A stretch of DNA of 64,000 nucleotides from Apophysomyces variabilis (lineage: Eukaryota; Mucoromycota; Mucoromycetes; Mucorales; Mucoraceae), in NCBI GenBank assembly GCA_002749535.1, contig MZZL01000391.1, forward strand, positions 77,061 through 141,060, in the 5' to 3' direction. A program made the translations under genes and the position numbers. Positions 46,873 to 57,345 of the stretch are shown one piece after another. The notes beneath the pieces were generated by a model. It ran no database searches. It worked only from the letters and a program-made list of their open reading frames with translations, and had not been told where the DNA came from. Every line of letters begins with the position of its first letter. The stretch's first letter is position 1.

Positions 46873-47448
46873 AAACCCTTCCTTATAAGAGATGCTGCTA
46901 TATTAATCACATTGGATGAACAGCCCAAAAACCAGTCTTGATGAGCGGTTTATTCTGTAACTGCTAAATAGATTAAGACAAAGATTGATTGGTTTTTACT
47001 CATTCCAAGACTTAAAAAAAAGCAATACAGGGAGCCATCCAGGAATAAAGTCATAGTTAATACAAGAAAGCCTTGATAAAGATTATAGTAGACCAACTGT
47101 TGAACTTCAGGGTATGACGGCTATGAATCTATTTCTATGTCGCATCTTGTCTGGTGACAGGAACACGCACTAAGGCAGTGCAACAACAATCTCAGCCAAC
47201 TGCAACAGAATGGTGGCCAAACAAGTTAAACGCAGGTCTAAACGTAGAAGTCGTATAGGCTGGTACTCGAAGTTACTTTCTTTAGTCACGGCATAGCCAT
47301 TCAAATGCTTGATCCCTTGGAGGACAACATTTTTTGTCCGTTCTCCCGATCGAGAATGAGCAGTGACTTTGTTTCGACACTTTGACGCTCTCATAGCCCT
47401 AAAGGCACAGATTCAACTTTTTAAAAAGTTCTAAATCTTACTATTGTA
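46873..47448. other. Intergenic INTS3-ubinuclein, with one minus-strand ORF
   Basis: A 74-codon minus frame at 47170-47394 (MRASKCRNKVTAHSRSGER, ending LLQLAEIVVALP) starts 55 bp from the divergent ubinuclein ATG. Its basic N-terminus and hydrophobic C-terminus could be a small protein, but no family comes to mind and no splice partner is obvious. Confidence 0.3.
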
Positions 47449-49824
47449 ATGAATAAGGAGCAGACATCCGATACTTCCATTAATAAACACTCGAGCCGAA
47501 TTCAAGTCGATGTTGATTTCGATAACTTGCCAACTGTGTTTTCTTATCAGGCATTGGTGAGGCTCGCACAAAATAATAGATCAACAAGCTTGGCCACATA
47601 CACGCAGAAACAACCGGAACCTTTGGACGACGACGACTTCTACAAGGGTCTTCTTGAACGAGCAGCGCTCTACTCCACCAAGGATAAGGATGGAAACGAC
47701 GCTGATGCTGACGATGAATCGGACGATTCTCAGCCAAGAGTAACCATTGTCTTCTTGCCTACATCGATTTGACATTTGAGTATAGAAAGGAGACGAATAC
47801 GACTACGATGATCCGTTCATTGATGATAGCGATATGATTTTGGATACTTCCTATGATTACACCCTTCCGGAGCATGATGGATTTTTTGTTTATCATGGGT
47901 CATTGGACGGCCAGGCGAAGTAAGTGATTCTTATCAAATTCGAATAGAGTAGCTTACTGTTATTCAGCTTAACCTCTAATGATCTGCTGAAAGCTCCAAA
48001 AACAGCAGCAACGAAGAGAAAAGCAACGACAAAAGCGAAAGAAAAGGCTGTGGCTAACACCAATGGCTTGAAAAAGGAAAAACATCGAAAGCCAACAGCA
48101 ACCACTTCGTCACAGAAAGTGGTGCCAGAACTTATCGAGATATCAGACGGTGAAGAAAGATTAGATACCGAGAAAAAGCGAATATCGCAGTTATCATCTT
48201 CCACTATGACCACAAAATCCGTGAATGCCTCAGTTACTGAATGCAAAGTGTCGGACATATCCAAAAATACAATTACAAGTAGTTCAGGAGTAGAGCAAAG
48301 ACATTCAAAACCTTCCATGGTGGGAAAAGCCATCGAAAAATCCAGTTCAACCTCTACATTAGCTGGTATTCGTGCAAACGAAGAAACAAATGCGGCCGTT
48401 GCTGCCACAGGCCAGGACAAGAAAAAGAAGACGTCATCTGGGCCTAGTGCTCTGGTACGAATATCCTGCGTATGGGAGCATACTGATACCTTGCTAGTTG
48501 CCATTAGATCCTGAATTGAACGAACTAATGGATAAATTACGGAAAGATGTGGCTTTTGGTAGGACGTTAAAATACATGGAGGATCATTCAATAACACTGT
48601 AAAAGAGAGTTTTGAGAATAAGGCAAAATTCCCACAAAGTCTCCGTCCGACCGTTTTTGCCGCAGGCTCAATCGTATTTCGGAAATACAATTGCGCCGAA
48701 GACAATTTTATCAATCATCTTATGACTCTTCTTCCCTACAATCGGTTTACGCTCAAGGTAATGAAATACGATGAGAAATTCCTCTATAGCTTGTTTGTCA
48801 TATTTAGAAATTCATTACGACCAAAGTGGGTCCTACACGTATCAACGAATTGAATCAGGAAATTCAAGAGTTGGTTGACTTACTCAAAAGTAAAGTGAAT
48901 GAAATGATGCCCGAGCAAATACGACAGTACAATGATCGAGTGAATTCATCAGGTAATTGTATATCATGGTTGAACCTTGTTTAATAGGACGTGTTCAACA
49001 GAAGTGTCAAGTGAGACGGCGCCATCAGGAGACACGGAAAAACGCTTTAGGTTTAACGAAGAGACCAGGAAAATATTGTATGAAATCATGAATAAGGAAT
49101 TGATAGCAACTGCGATTCAAAACGAAATTGGGTAGGTCTAGGGTTTTCAATGGTACTATTGGCGGTAACGTTCTCCAGCATGTTGACAGGGGTGACAGAA
49201 AACACCGTGGCAGAAGGAAAAGCAAGGAAAATCATGTACCAAAGGGTATGATATGCAATAAAAAATTCGCTAACTTATATTAACCAAACCGACCACATAC
49301 AGCTTTTATCCTGTTGGCCGGAAGGATGGATGACATCTTACGATATTAGTCGACACTATAGCCAGTATAAGTTGAAAATCCGTCGAAAAAATGAAGATGC
49401 CAAGTCATCGACTAGCACGCCCGTTACTCCACCTGTTGTACGACGGGCAGTTAAGCGGCCTGTACAGTCAGAAGTACCTACCTCGCCAGTATCAACAGCA
49501 GCATCTAAGGCTACCTCGTTGCCATCAACAGGATATCCAAAAGGAGTGAAACGTGCAGTAGTACCTGCCCCTGCTGAAGAAAGCTCGGCTAAAAAAGGTG
49601 AGCGAGAGAAACTGCAGTGATCGAAATCCAATAGTAAGTCGTTAGCAGCACACCCCGAGATCTCTGGATCGCCAGTTCCTACCCATCCGAAAGTTGCAAC
49701 GGAAGGACATAGCAAACAAGACTTAGCAGAAGTTCCGGAGCCATCGTCTGCCCCATGGCAAAAATCAATGACAATGAAAATCGAATCTCTCATATCAGGC
49801 CCATCTAATCATCGTTCCGAATAA
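47449..49824 (+). CDS. HPC2/ubinuclein-like subunit of the HIR histone chaperone
   Basis: A multi-exon gene from ATG 47449 (MNKEQTSDTSINKHSSR) to TAA 49822-49824. HPC2/ubinuclein binds histone H3.3-H4 within the HIR/HIRA complex, which deposits histones independently of replication. The diagnostic HPC2-related domain is at about 47790-47920: DEYDYDDPFIDDSDM, then SYDYTLPEHDGFFVYHG. The middle domain typical of ubinucleins is at 48.5-48.95 kb: LDPELNELMDKLRKDV, LLPYNRFTLKKF, TRINELNQEIQELVDLL and MMPEQIRQYNDRV. Between them is a Lys/Ser/Thr-rich linker, and the C-terminus is Pro/Ser-rich (STPVTPPVVRRAVKRPV). The last exon begins near 49652 (AHPEISGSPVP). Looks intact. Confidence 0.87.
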
Positions 49825-51110
49825 ACAAACTATTCGCGGTCCACGGTTGGTATGTATAGTAAAAAGCGTTGTCTAGATAATGACATATGAATGCCTTTTT
49901 TGTACTCCTATCACATCAAGGAGGGTAAAGTTTGGAGTCGTTCAGAACGATTTAGTTAGTAAAGAGTACTAAAAGCCTTTGCAAAGTGAGTCTCTTCCAT
50001 CGATTTTAATCAGATCAACACAGTACGTAATATTTTTAGCTACAAGACACGTAAGAAATCATTATCTGGAAGTTATTACTGTATTAGCTGTGAGAGAATA
50101 AAGCGCTTTGTATGTGAACCGACATTAGTGCAACTCTCTCACAGGCGTCCATTTCGGCTTGCATGCAAAAAGGGCATTGATCTTCTAGCGTGCTCTGTAT
50201 GTATGGGATATGCTTGGATCTAAATATGTATGCTTCATACGTAACTAAAACGAGAAATAAGAAGTTAATCGTTAAGTTTTGTAAGACGAGCGCATTGCAA
50301 CGGTATCTACATCCGGAGTCACCGAATTTGTGACACGAGTCACAGCTCCGCCTGCAGAATTTTTGGCTCTGTCACCGAGCTGACTTGCAGATTTTTTCAA
50401 TTTTTGCATTGACGGATTGCTCAGATACTCATGAATACTCATATGTCAGCCACACGCTAGCCCAAGCACTAATCTATTTTTCCCAAAGATGGGATATCGA
50501 AAAATACATGCCTGCCTTACATTATATACACACTTCATCTAAGTGTCCACCGTTAAGTAAAAATAAACAGGAAACAAAAGAACCACAGGTGACAACAGAG
50601 CACTTTGTTTATCTGTTGTAACGATGCTGTCATCTTCTTTTAGATTTGTAGCTAAAATTCAAAGGCACATAATAATGAAAGCAATAGACCACGCACACAG
50701 AAAAGAAAAAAGAAAGATAAATTACACAAAGAATTTCAATGTCCCCACTTCTCTTTCCTTTTCGCAGGAGCCTTTTATTGGTTCTTTTCTTCATTTACTG
50801 AGTGTATACATTGAATTGAATACATATAAACCATACAAGTTTTGTTTATAGGTACTGTTCATAGTGCTAAGAGATCGGATATGTACTTATTGTATAGACT
50901 ACGGTATTATGGAGATTTATGATGATCCCTTTAATGTTAGCATAAGCAAAAACATCAATTACGCCGCCGAATATAGTGGTTTTTTGTCAGTGATCATCTT
51001 CAGTGTTGACAGGCCAACTGCAGAATGATTCATTGTCTTGAACTATATTGTACTGTTAAACAATCCAAGGAGAAGCATTCATAATGAAAATTGTTTATTT
51101 AAATACGTCA
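49825..51110. other. Intergenic, no supported gene
   Basis: Only short frames. Around 50.30-50.37 kb there is a cluster of GTCAC/GTGAC words (CGGAGTCACCGAATTTGTGAC and neighbours) that may be a decayed repeat end or factor sites. Nothing else stands out. Confidence 0.4.
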
Positions 51111-51114
51111 CTAT

Positions 51115-53575
51115 GGGAAGCGGTTCCGGCAGGATCCTCTAGGTTCCTGAAGTTCCAGGTTCCTGGTGTACTACCTTTCTGTAACAAAAAGTTAGCACTC
51201 CAGGAACCAAGTAACCAACAAGAACCACAGGTATCCTTTCGGAACCTAGTTCTTTAGAGTTATCAAGGAACCTGTGGCATCCACTTTCATGTTTTTAGAT
51301 ACCTTCAGGGACCCATTCCATCCATTTTTTTGACATTTAGTAACCTGACGGAACCTTTAGCGCAATCAACAGTTCTTTAGGAACCTTTAATGCTCAAATT
51401 TGCATCCTTCAGTAACCTGTAGGAACTTCAAGTAACCTTTCACCCATATTTTACATTGCATTAGCCATATTGAACCCGTTGTATATAGAACTTAGTTCTT
51501 CTTTAGTAGTTTTTATTAGTTTGGTATAGAAAAGACGACAATGGAAGGCATTAACCTTCAGTTTCTGAGTGTTTTATATGCGTTCCTTTTTGTTGCCTTT
51601 GTAACCTGCGCGCCTCCTCATCCTCATTTCGCTCCATTTACAGAGTCAGATTCACTGGTTTGACAGATTCATAGCTTAGACAAACAGAACAGAGCTAGAA
51701 TTTCTAGTCAACAGGTCATACTAAACAAAAGAGAAATAGTTCCTGACTACCTTCCTGTTGTTCATCAAGTTGAAACTCCTGCATGGGCGTTTACCTGCTG
51801 CTATTGGTTGTCTCTGTAGCTACAGAATCCTTAGTAAGATCATCTGACTCGTTGAACGGCTGTGCTTGACATGGCTTGTTGCCAAGGTTGCGCCAGGACT
51901 TTGGCTACATTAGCTGGGCTTCCAGAATGCAACGCACTTATTCAGCGGAATATCCAGCGGCATGACCATTTCTTCCAATACATTGTAAGACATCACCTTG
52001 GCATGGTTAGCCAGCATTCGCCAGGAGCATCTGTTTTCGGCTTCTTCCCGGATACTAGAGATAACACTCAAAAGCAGTGCATGTGGATTCTTGAGGCGCA
52101 CTTTTGCCTCCTTTAGCCTGATTGATGGCTATATAATTTCTTCTCCTGACTTGTTTTCCAGTCATTCCATGAGCCTTGCGCTCAGATGCACTGGTTTTCC
52201 GTCCTGAGACTACGTACCATTATCTTTCATGGGATGTTCGGTATTGCTATCTTCGTCAGCAAACACAATTCGATTCACGGGTACAAGCGCATGTACGCTG
52301 GCTGCCATACTGCAATTTTCTTTGTGCAATGGCAGCAAAGCTAATAAAAGGAAGAAAAAAAGAATGTTTTCTTTAGATACTTTCAGATACGAAACGTACA
52401 CGCTCATTTTTTCCACTTTTTTGTAGTATCATCTACTGTTCGCCGCAGCCTGTCATTTTCATCACACGTTTGGACTAGCTTTGACAGCATTTTCGGAGTC
52501 ATGTTCTTGAAATACGCATCCATATTCAGTAATTAGCTAGGAAGGGGAAAAGGAAGCAAAGTTGTAATCGATTTGACTTCACAGAAGAAAACGACCTCAA
52601 AAGTGAACGTGGGAAGGTATCACAAGCACAGGGTAATAAATGTGGAACACTGAATCTACCAATTGCAGGCTGGAGAGTGTAACCCAAGGTTTAATTATCT
52701 GAAAAACAAAGTATCCCAAGCTGCACTGTTTTGCACTCACGCATCTTTGGCCATACAATATGTGTCATTTCAGACCCTGCACATATCCAAGCAATCATCC
52801 ACACTATATCCTCTGCACGGATAATGCATAGTTGCGACTCACTGAAGGCTGCATATATGGTTTAACGTTAGGCCGCCAAAGTTGCCTTGTAAATCCTGAC
52901 TAGCGCAAGGGCTTCAGACCGCTGAGCATAAGATTGCTTGAAGAACAATAGCGTTTTCCGCAAGTAGGTACGCAGTACTCTCTTGATCATGCGTGTACCT
53001 TTATTGCAGCCAACATCTAGAGCCATCATTACTGTATGGTATGATCACGTAGTACTTGCTGCCCAGGAGAGGAGACAACCAAATACTTCTCCATTGACAT
53101 TCCAAAGCTGTGACGCATTTGGCAACGATTGCCCAATCTTGATAATGTCTGTATTGTAGGTGGACCAGAAGCGCCGAATAAGATGTTCAATACCTCGAAC
53201 CTTTTTACAAAAATACATTTTCAAATATACAGCAGAGCTTGTTTCAGAGTGATTCTGCCATATGGATCCTCTTGGATCCTAAGATCCCATAGTAACATTC
53301 GGTGACCACCTGGATCCTGTAGGATCCACAAGATTCTGAACGAATAGGCACTATATATTGCCAAATAGTTTTAGTAAACATCGAATAATCAACTAGAGAC
53401 TATGCCCGGAAGAGAAACAAACTAGTTTAAGCTAAATTGTATATTCTGGAACTATTAGGTACCAGAAAGAACCTGCCGGAACCAAAGCATCCCTTAGATG
53501 CCTGCGGGAACCACAGTCCTGAAAATTAGAAATTTAGGAACCGCTAGATTCCTATGGTTACCTGATTTCCCATGG
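51115..53575. mobile_element. Decayed element with GGAACC/GGATCC-rich ends
   Basis: Two clusters of six-base GGNNCC words (GGAACC, GGTTCC, GGATCC, GGTACC) occur at 51121-51435 and 53265-53565, each with roughly ten copies, usually inside AGGAACCT- or TGGATCCT-like words. Between them, on the minus strand, are coding relics: MDAYFKNMTPKMLSKLVQTC at about 52530-52420, SGRKTSASERKAHGMTG at about 52205-52070, and LEEMVMPLDIPLNKC near 51.95 kb. Paired motif-rich ends around a broken gene are what subterminal repeats of a DNA transposon look like. I cannot name the superfamily. Confidence 0.45.
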
Positions 53576-55066
53576 TGTACGTCGTATTTCAGCAGTTCAT
53601 TTTTATTCTCAACATTTCACTGTCTGCATACTCTCAACTATTTCTTTATTTATCCTTCTTATTGTACTATTTTTTGTTGTATGATAAAGTAAAAGACAGA
53701 AAATAAGCATTGCACACTAGCGTTAAAAATACGATAGCTGCCAGATTTGAGCTTCGTAGGAGATCTAGGTGTTGATATACGCGATGCTATCAGCCGTGGC
53801 CCCACTGCAAAACTATGGACGGCACATGCAAATAGTGATTGCTGGGGCTAGAGGGCAACCAATATAAAAAAAACCGAAGCAAGGCACTACAATGGCTGCA
53901 AGCAAGGGGTATAAAACCGTGTCTAAGCTTTTCAGCACCTCTCCATCAGAGGCTGTTTTGTCTGTAGCTATAGTGCGCTGCTTAAGTGACAAGCAGCATA
54001 CCGTATCCCTACGATTATCATATAACCAAACCATTCCCGCAAATGGCTTTTACGCCTGATTTCTATTACCAGGACGTACAGCATCAGTGTATACCTATTC
54101 ATCACACAGAAAAGACCGCAAATGACTGGAAGTAGAAACGTCATCTACAATATCATCCTGTTGCACGAAATCAATTCATACTATGCATCAAGCCGCAGGG
54201 TAGCTTCGAGAGTCATTCGATCATTGTTCACTGAAGTAAGAAAACCTAGAACTACAGTATTAAGGTTCCCTCATCCACATTCTCGTGCAAGCAAAAAGAA
54301 GAAAGAGAAAGGAAAGCTAGTTACAACTGATCTAGAAATCCAAGAGGAGTTGCACCAGGAAATGCAGGTATCGCACTGCTTAGCTATTTACGATATTAGT
54401 TACTCTTTGAACAGAGAAAAACAAATGAAGTTTGAATGAGCACGAATCACCAGAAAACAAGCTGACAACCCAAGTATCCTTAAATACTGACAGTCTAATG
54501 GCTTGTGCTTTTGCACAAAAGCCTTGCAGATTACATTGGTTTTGTTGTCTATGCACCACTGAGCATTAGTAGCAATAATTCGCTGGCCTTTTTTTAAAGG
54601 ACACATCTTAGCGACAGCCAACGCGAAAAAAGTTTATTGTCAACAGTTGAAATAGAACGAGTCGTTATTCTTCATCTTGACACCTGAGAAATCTAAGGTT
54701 ATTCCCAGAATACTCTATGTCAATGGATGGATAATTAGAATTTGTTTAGTTTTCCAATAAGGGGTTGCTTTATTTGTTAAAGTTGCATTCTTAGCCTTAT
54801 TGAGACCTTGCTTGGAACAGGCAGCGTTTAAGCTTTTTGGGAAGAGGTTGTTCTTCTATCCATCCAATAATATGGCTGAATCACTTTTTATCGTGTTTCT
54901 GTGTGAAAGCGCGTAGCCTCTATAGTATCATTCTATGTACAATGTGTGTATGCATGCTTTTGCTTATCAGGCACAATATAGGCAACTTGCGTCTACAGTT
55001 AATCCAAACTCAACCGAACATTCCTTTGTCCCTGTGACACAAATAATTGACATATAGGTCGCAGAC
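53576..55066. other. Intergenic, left flank of the composite element
   Basis: No gene I can support. A 106-codon + frame (54122-54439, with a Lys-rich SKKKKEKGK stretch) and a 74-codon minus frame (54400-54621, PLKKGQRIIATNAQWCIDN) overlap each other; neither shows a known domain. TA at 55067-55068 is the left target site of the next element. Confidence 0.35.
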
Positions 55067-55068
55067 TA

Positions 55069-56054
55069 CAGTCATTTCAGAAAGTAAAGTCGCTGATTTT
55101 GAGTTCAATGTCGTGCAAAAAAATTGTGCGTTCGATAATGATGTCGATTGATCCAAAAATAAAGTCCTGCTCAGGTGTCACGAACTTCGTTTTATTTTTA
55201 ATTGTCGCTTAGTAATTATCCAATAAAATTCTTGGCATTAAATTATTATAAAAAAGGGGTTACGATTTTCTGTGTCCATTTTGCTCTCTTCTTTCTATTT
55301 ACAATTTATTTTACAGATATTGAAGTTGAGTATGCAATTTCTTTTATGAAGATGGACAAGGGCATGTTGTTGATGAACATGGCGTTGAGCCGATGGATCT
55401 TGTTGTTGATGAGGAGTTGTATGCTATTGACACAATAAGTTCCCGTACTCAATTCTTAATGAATAAACCTCCAGAAAGGCCATCTAATCCCGTTATACTT
55501 CCAGTTGCGGATGAAATAAACTATCATATTGATATGGAGTTATGCAATAAGCGACGCTATACGGTTTACTCTGATGAAGACAAAACTAGATTTTTTCATT
55601 TATTTTTCAGCAAATGCTTGAATGCTTCTGCTGCTGCGAGACAATTGGGCATTCATATCCGGGCAGCGCAGAGATGGGTTAAACGTTATTACGAAGACCC
55701 TGAAAGCATTTTCGAAAAAAAGAAAAAATCAGGGCGACGTCGTATTCTTGGGAATGAGCATAAGCAATTTCTTTTAAATTACATTGATGAGAATCCTTCT
55801 GCCGTTGTCAATGAAGTGGTGGAAAGTTTGAAACAAAACTATGAGGATCTCAACGTTTCTCGTAGTACTGTTTATAATTTCATGACAACTCAGTGTAATC
55901 TGTCTATTAAGCAAGCACAGTTTCATCCTGTGGAAAGAAACAGTGAGGAAAAGATTCAGCAAAGATACGACTGGGTTCAAAAGTGGCAGCAAACTGACCT
56001 GGATTTCACAACAAATTGCGTCTTTCTTGATGAATCGGCCTTTCACATTAATTT
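55069..56054 (+). repeat. Left arm, inverted repeat with 59873-60858
   Basis: 986 bp, the same length as the visible right arm; the coded peptides of the two copies are identical over the compared part. It contains the terminal sequence, leader and the first 220 codons of the transposase. Confidence 0.93.
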
Positions 56055-56613
56055 GAAACGGGGTATGGCTTGGTCAAAGAAAGGCACTCCTGCAGTAGTT
56101 ACAGTGCCAATGACGAAAGCAAAAGCAACTTCTATTTTAGGTGCAATTTCTGCCACAGGTTTAATTAATGTTAGTTTGCGAGTTCCGAAGCGTATCAAGA
56201 AGAGAAAGCTCGGGTGTGAGACTGATGGTTATAGCATAGGAACAGTGACAGGCCATTACTTGAGCTTTTTAAAAGCTACTCTTGATGAAATGGACAAGTA
56301 TCCAGAAATGAAGGGACATTATCTTGTCATGGATAATGCTCCTATCCATAGCTCAACTGACATAGGAAAGTATATTCACTCTCGAGGATATCGATATGCA
56401 TATCTTCCTCCATATTCCCCTGAACTGAATCCAATTGAGCAGTTTTGGTCAGTCGTCAAAAGTAAAGTTAAACGAAACAAGTTTTTGGAAAAAGAATCGC
56501 TCATGACTAGGATCAGTGAGGCGTGTGATAGCTTACATTTTAGTGATTTCAAAGGCTTTGTTTCTCATTCTGCTAATTGCTTTGATAAGTGCCTTAACAA
56601 AGAAAGCTTATAA
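55393..56613 (+). CDS. Tc1/mariner-superfamily transposase (DDE, left copy, intact)
   Basis: 406 codons without interruption, opening MDLVVDEELYAIDTI. The N-terminal half has helix-turn-helix DNA-binding segments (NASAAARQLGIHIRAAQRW, GRRRILGNEHKQFLLNYI, LNVSRSTVYNFM). The C-terminal half has the DDE triad in IS630/Tc1 context: first Asp in CVFLDESAFHIN, second in YLVMDNAPIHSS, and Glu in YLPPYSPELNPIEQFW. Tc1/mariner transposases cut out the element and reinsert it at TA. The start at 55393 is the first ATG of the frame; TGA codons lie just upstream. A twin copy on the other strand begins at 60534. Everything seen is compatible with an active enzyme. Confidence 0.93.
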   Translation: MDLVVDEELYAIDTISSRTQFLMNKPPERPSNPVILPVADEINYHIDMELCNKRRYTVYSDEDKTRFFHLFFSKCLNASAAARQLGIHIRAAQRWVKRYYEDPESIFEKKKKSGRRRILGNEHKQFLLNYIDENPSAVVNEVVESLKQNYEDLNVSRSTVYNFMTTQCNLSIKQAQFHPVERNSEEKIQQRYDWVQKWQQTDLDFTTNCVFLDESAFHINLKRGMAWSKKGTPAVVTVPMTKAKATSILGAISATGLINVSLRVPKRIKKRKLGCETDGYSIGTVTGHYLSFLKATLDEMDKYPEMKGHYLVMDNAPIHSSTDIGKYIHSRGYRYAYLPPYSPELNPIEQFWSVVKSKVKRNKFLEKESLMTRISEACDSLHFSDFKGFVSHSANCFDKCLNKESL

Positions 56614-56648
56614 AAGCGGGTAACAGCAATCTGTAAGCCAATAGAAAA

Positions 56649-57278
56649 CATGAGCAAAAAAACATGAGCAAAAAAACATGAGCAAAAAAACATGAGCAAA
56701 AAAACATGAGCAAAAAAACATGAGCAAAAAAACATGAGCAAAAAAACATGAGCAAAAAAACATGAGCAAAAAAACATGAGCAAAAAAACATGAGCAAAAA
56801 AACATGAGCAAAAAAACATGAGCAAAAAAACATGAGCAAAAAAACATGAGCAAAAAAACATGAGCAAAAAAACATGAGCAAAAAAACATGAGCAAAAAAA
56901 CATGAGCAAAAAAACATGAGCAAAAAAACATGAGCAAAAAAACATGAGCAAAAAAACATGAGCAAAAAAACATGAGCAAAAAAACATGAGCAAAAAAACA
57001 TGAGCAAAAAAACATGAGCAAAAAAACATGAGCAAAAAAACATGAGCAAAAAAACATGAGCAAAAAAACATGAGCAAAAAAACATGAGCAAAAAAACATG
57101 AGCAAAAAAACATGAGCAAAAAAACATGAGCAAAAAAACATGAGCAAAAAAACATGAGCAAAAAAACATGAGCAAAAAAACATGAGCAAAAAAACATGAG
57201 CAAAAAAACATGAGCAAAAAAACATGAGCAAAAAAACATGAGCAAAAAAACATGAGCAAAAAAACATGAGCAAAAAAA
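56649..57278 (+). repeat. 14-bp tandem array, 45 units
   Basis: The unit CATGAGCAAAAAAA repeats 45 times in 630 bp with no variant that I can see. It starts 36 bp after the transposase stop codon. A related single unit in opposite orientation (TTTTTTTTGCTCAT) lies at about 57309-57324, inside the cargo leader. Perfect homogeneity points to recent amplification or active turnover. Confidence 0.97.
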
Positions 57279-57345
57279 CAAGTCACTCTCATTTTAATTC
57301 GTTGCCATGTTTTTTTTGCTCATATTTTTTTTTGGAGGCCCAAAC

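Noticed and set aside
47893..48714. 273-codon minus frame opposite the ubinuclein-like gene
   Set aside because: The sense strand has the HPC2-related domain and spliced exons; the minus frame has no recognisable domain.
56649..57278. Tandem array as a possible CRISPR array
   Set aside because: Units are 14 bp and directly adjacent with no unique spacers, and the genome is eukaryotic.
56565..57292. Three overlapping minus-strand frames of more than 220 codons over the tandem array
   Set aside because: They only translate the 14-bp repeat (CSCFFAHVFLLMFF period). A 14-bp unit without stops leaves all frames open; no real protein signal.
57307..57345. Upstream ATG of the cargo gene as the true start
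   Set aside because: The extra residues (MFFLLIFFFGG) are coded by an inverted copy of the array unit; ATG 57346 is the more natural start.
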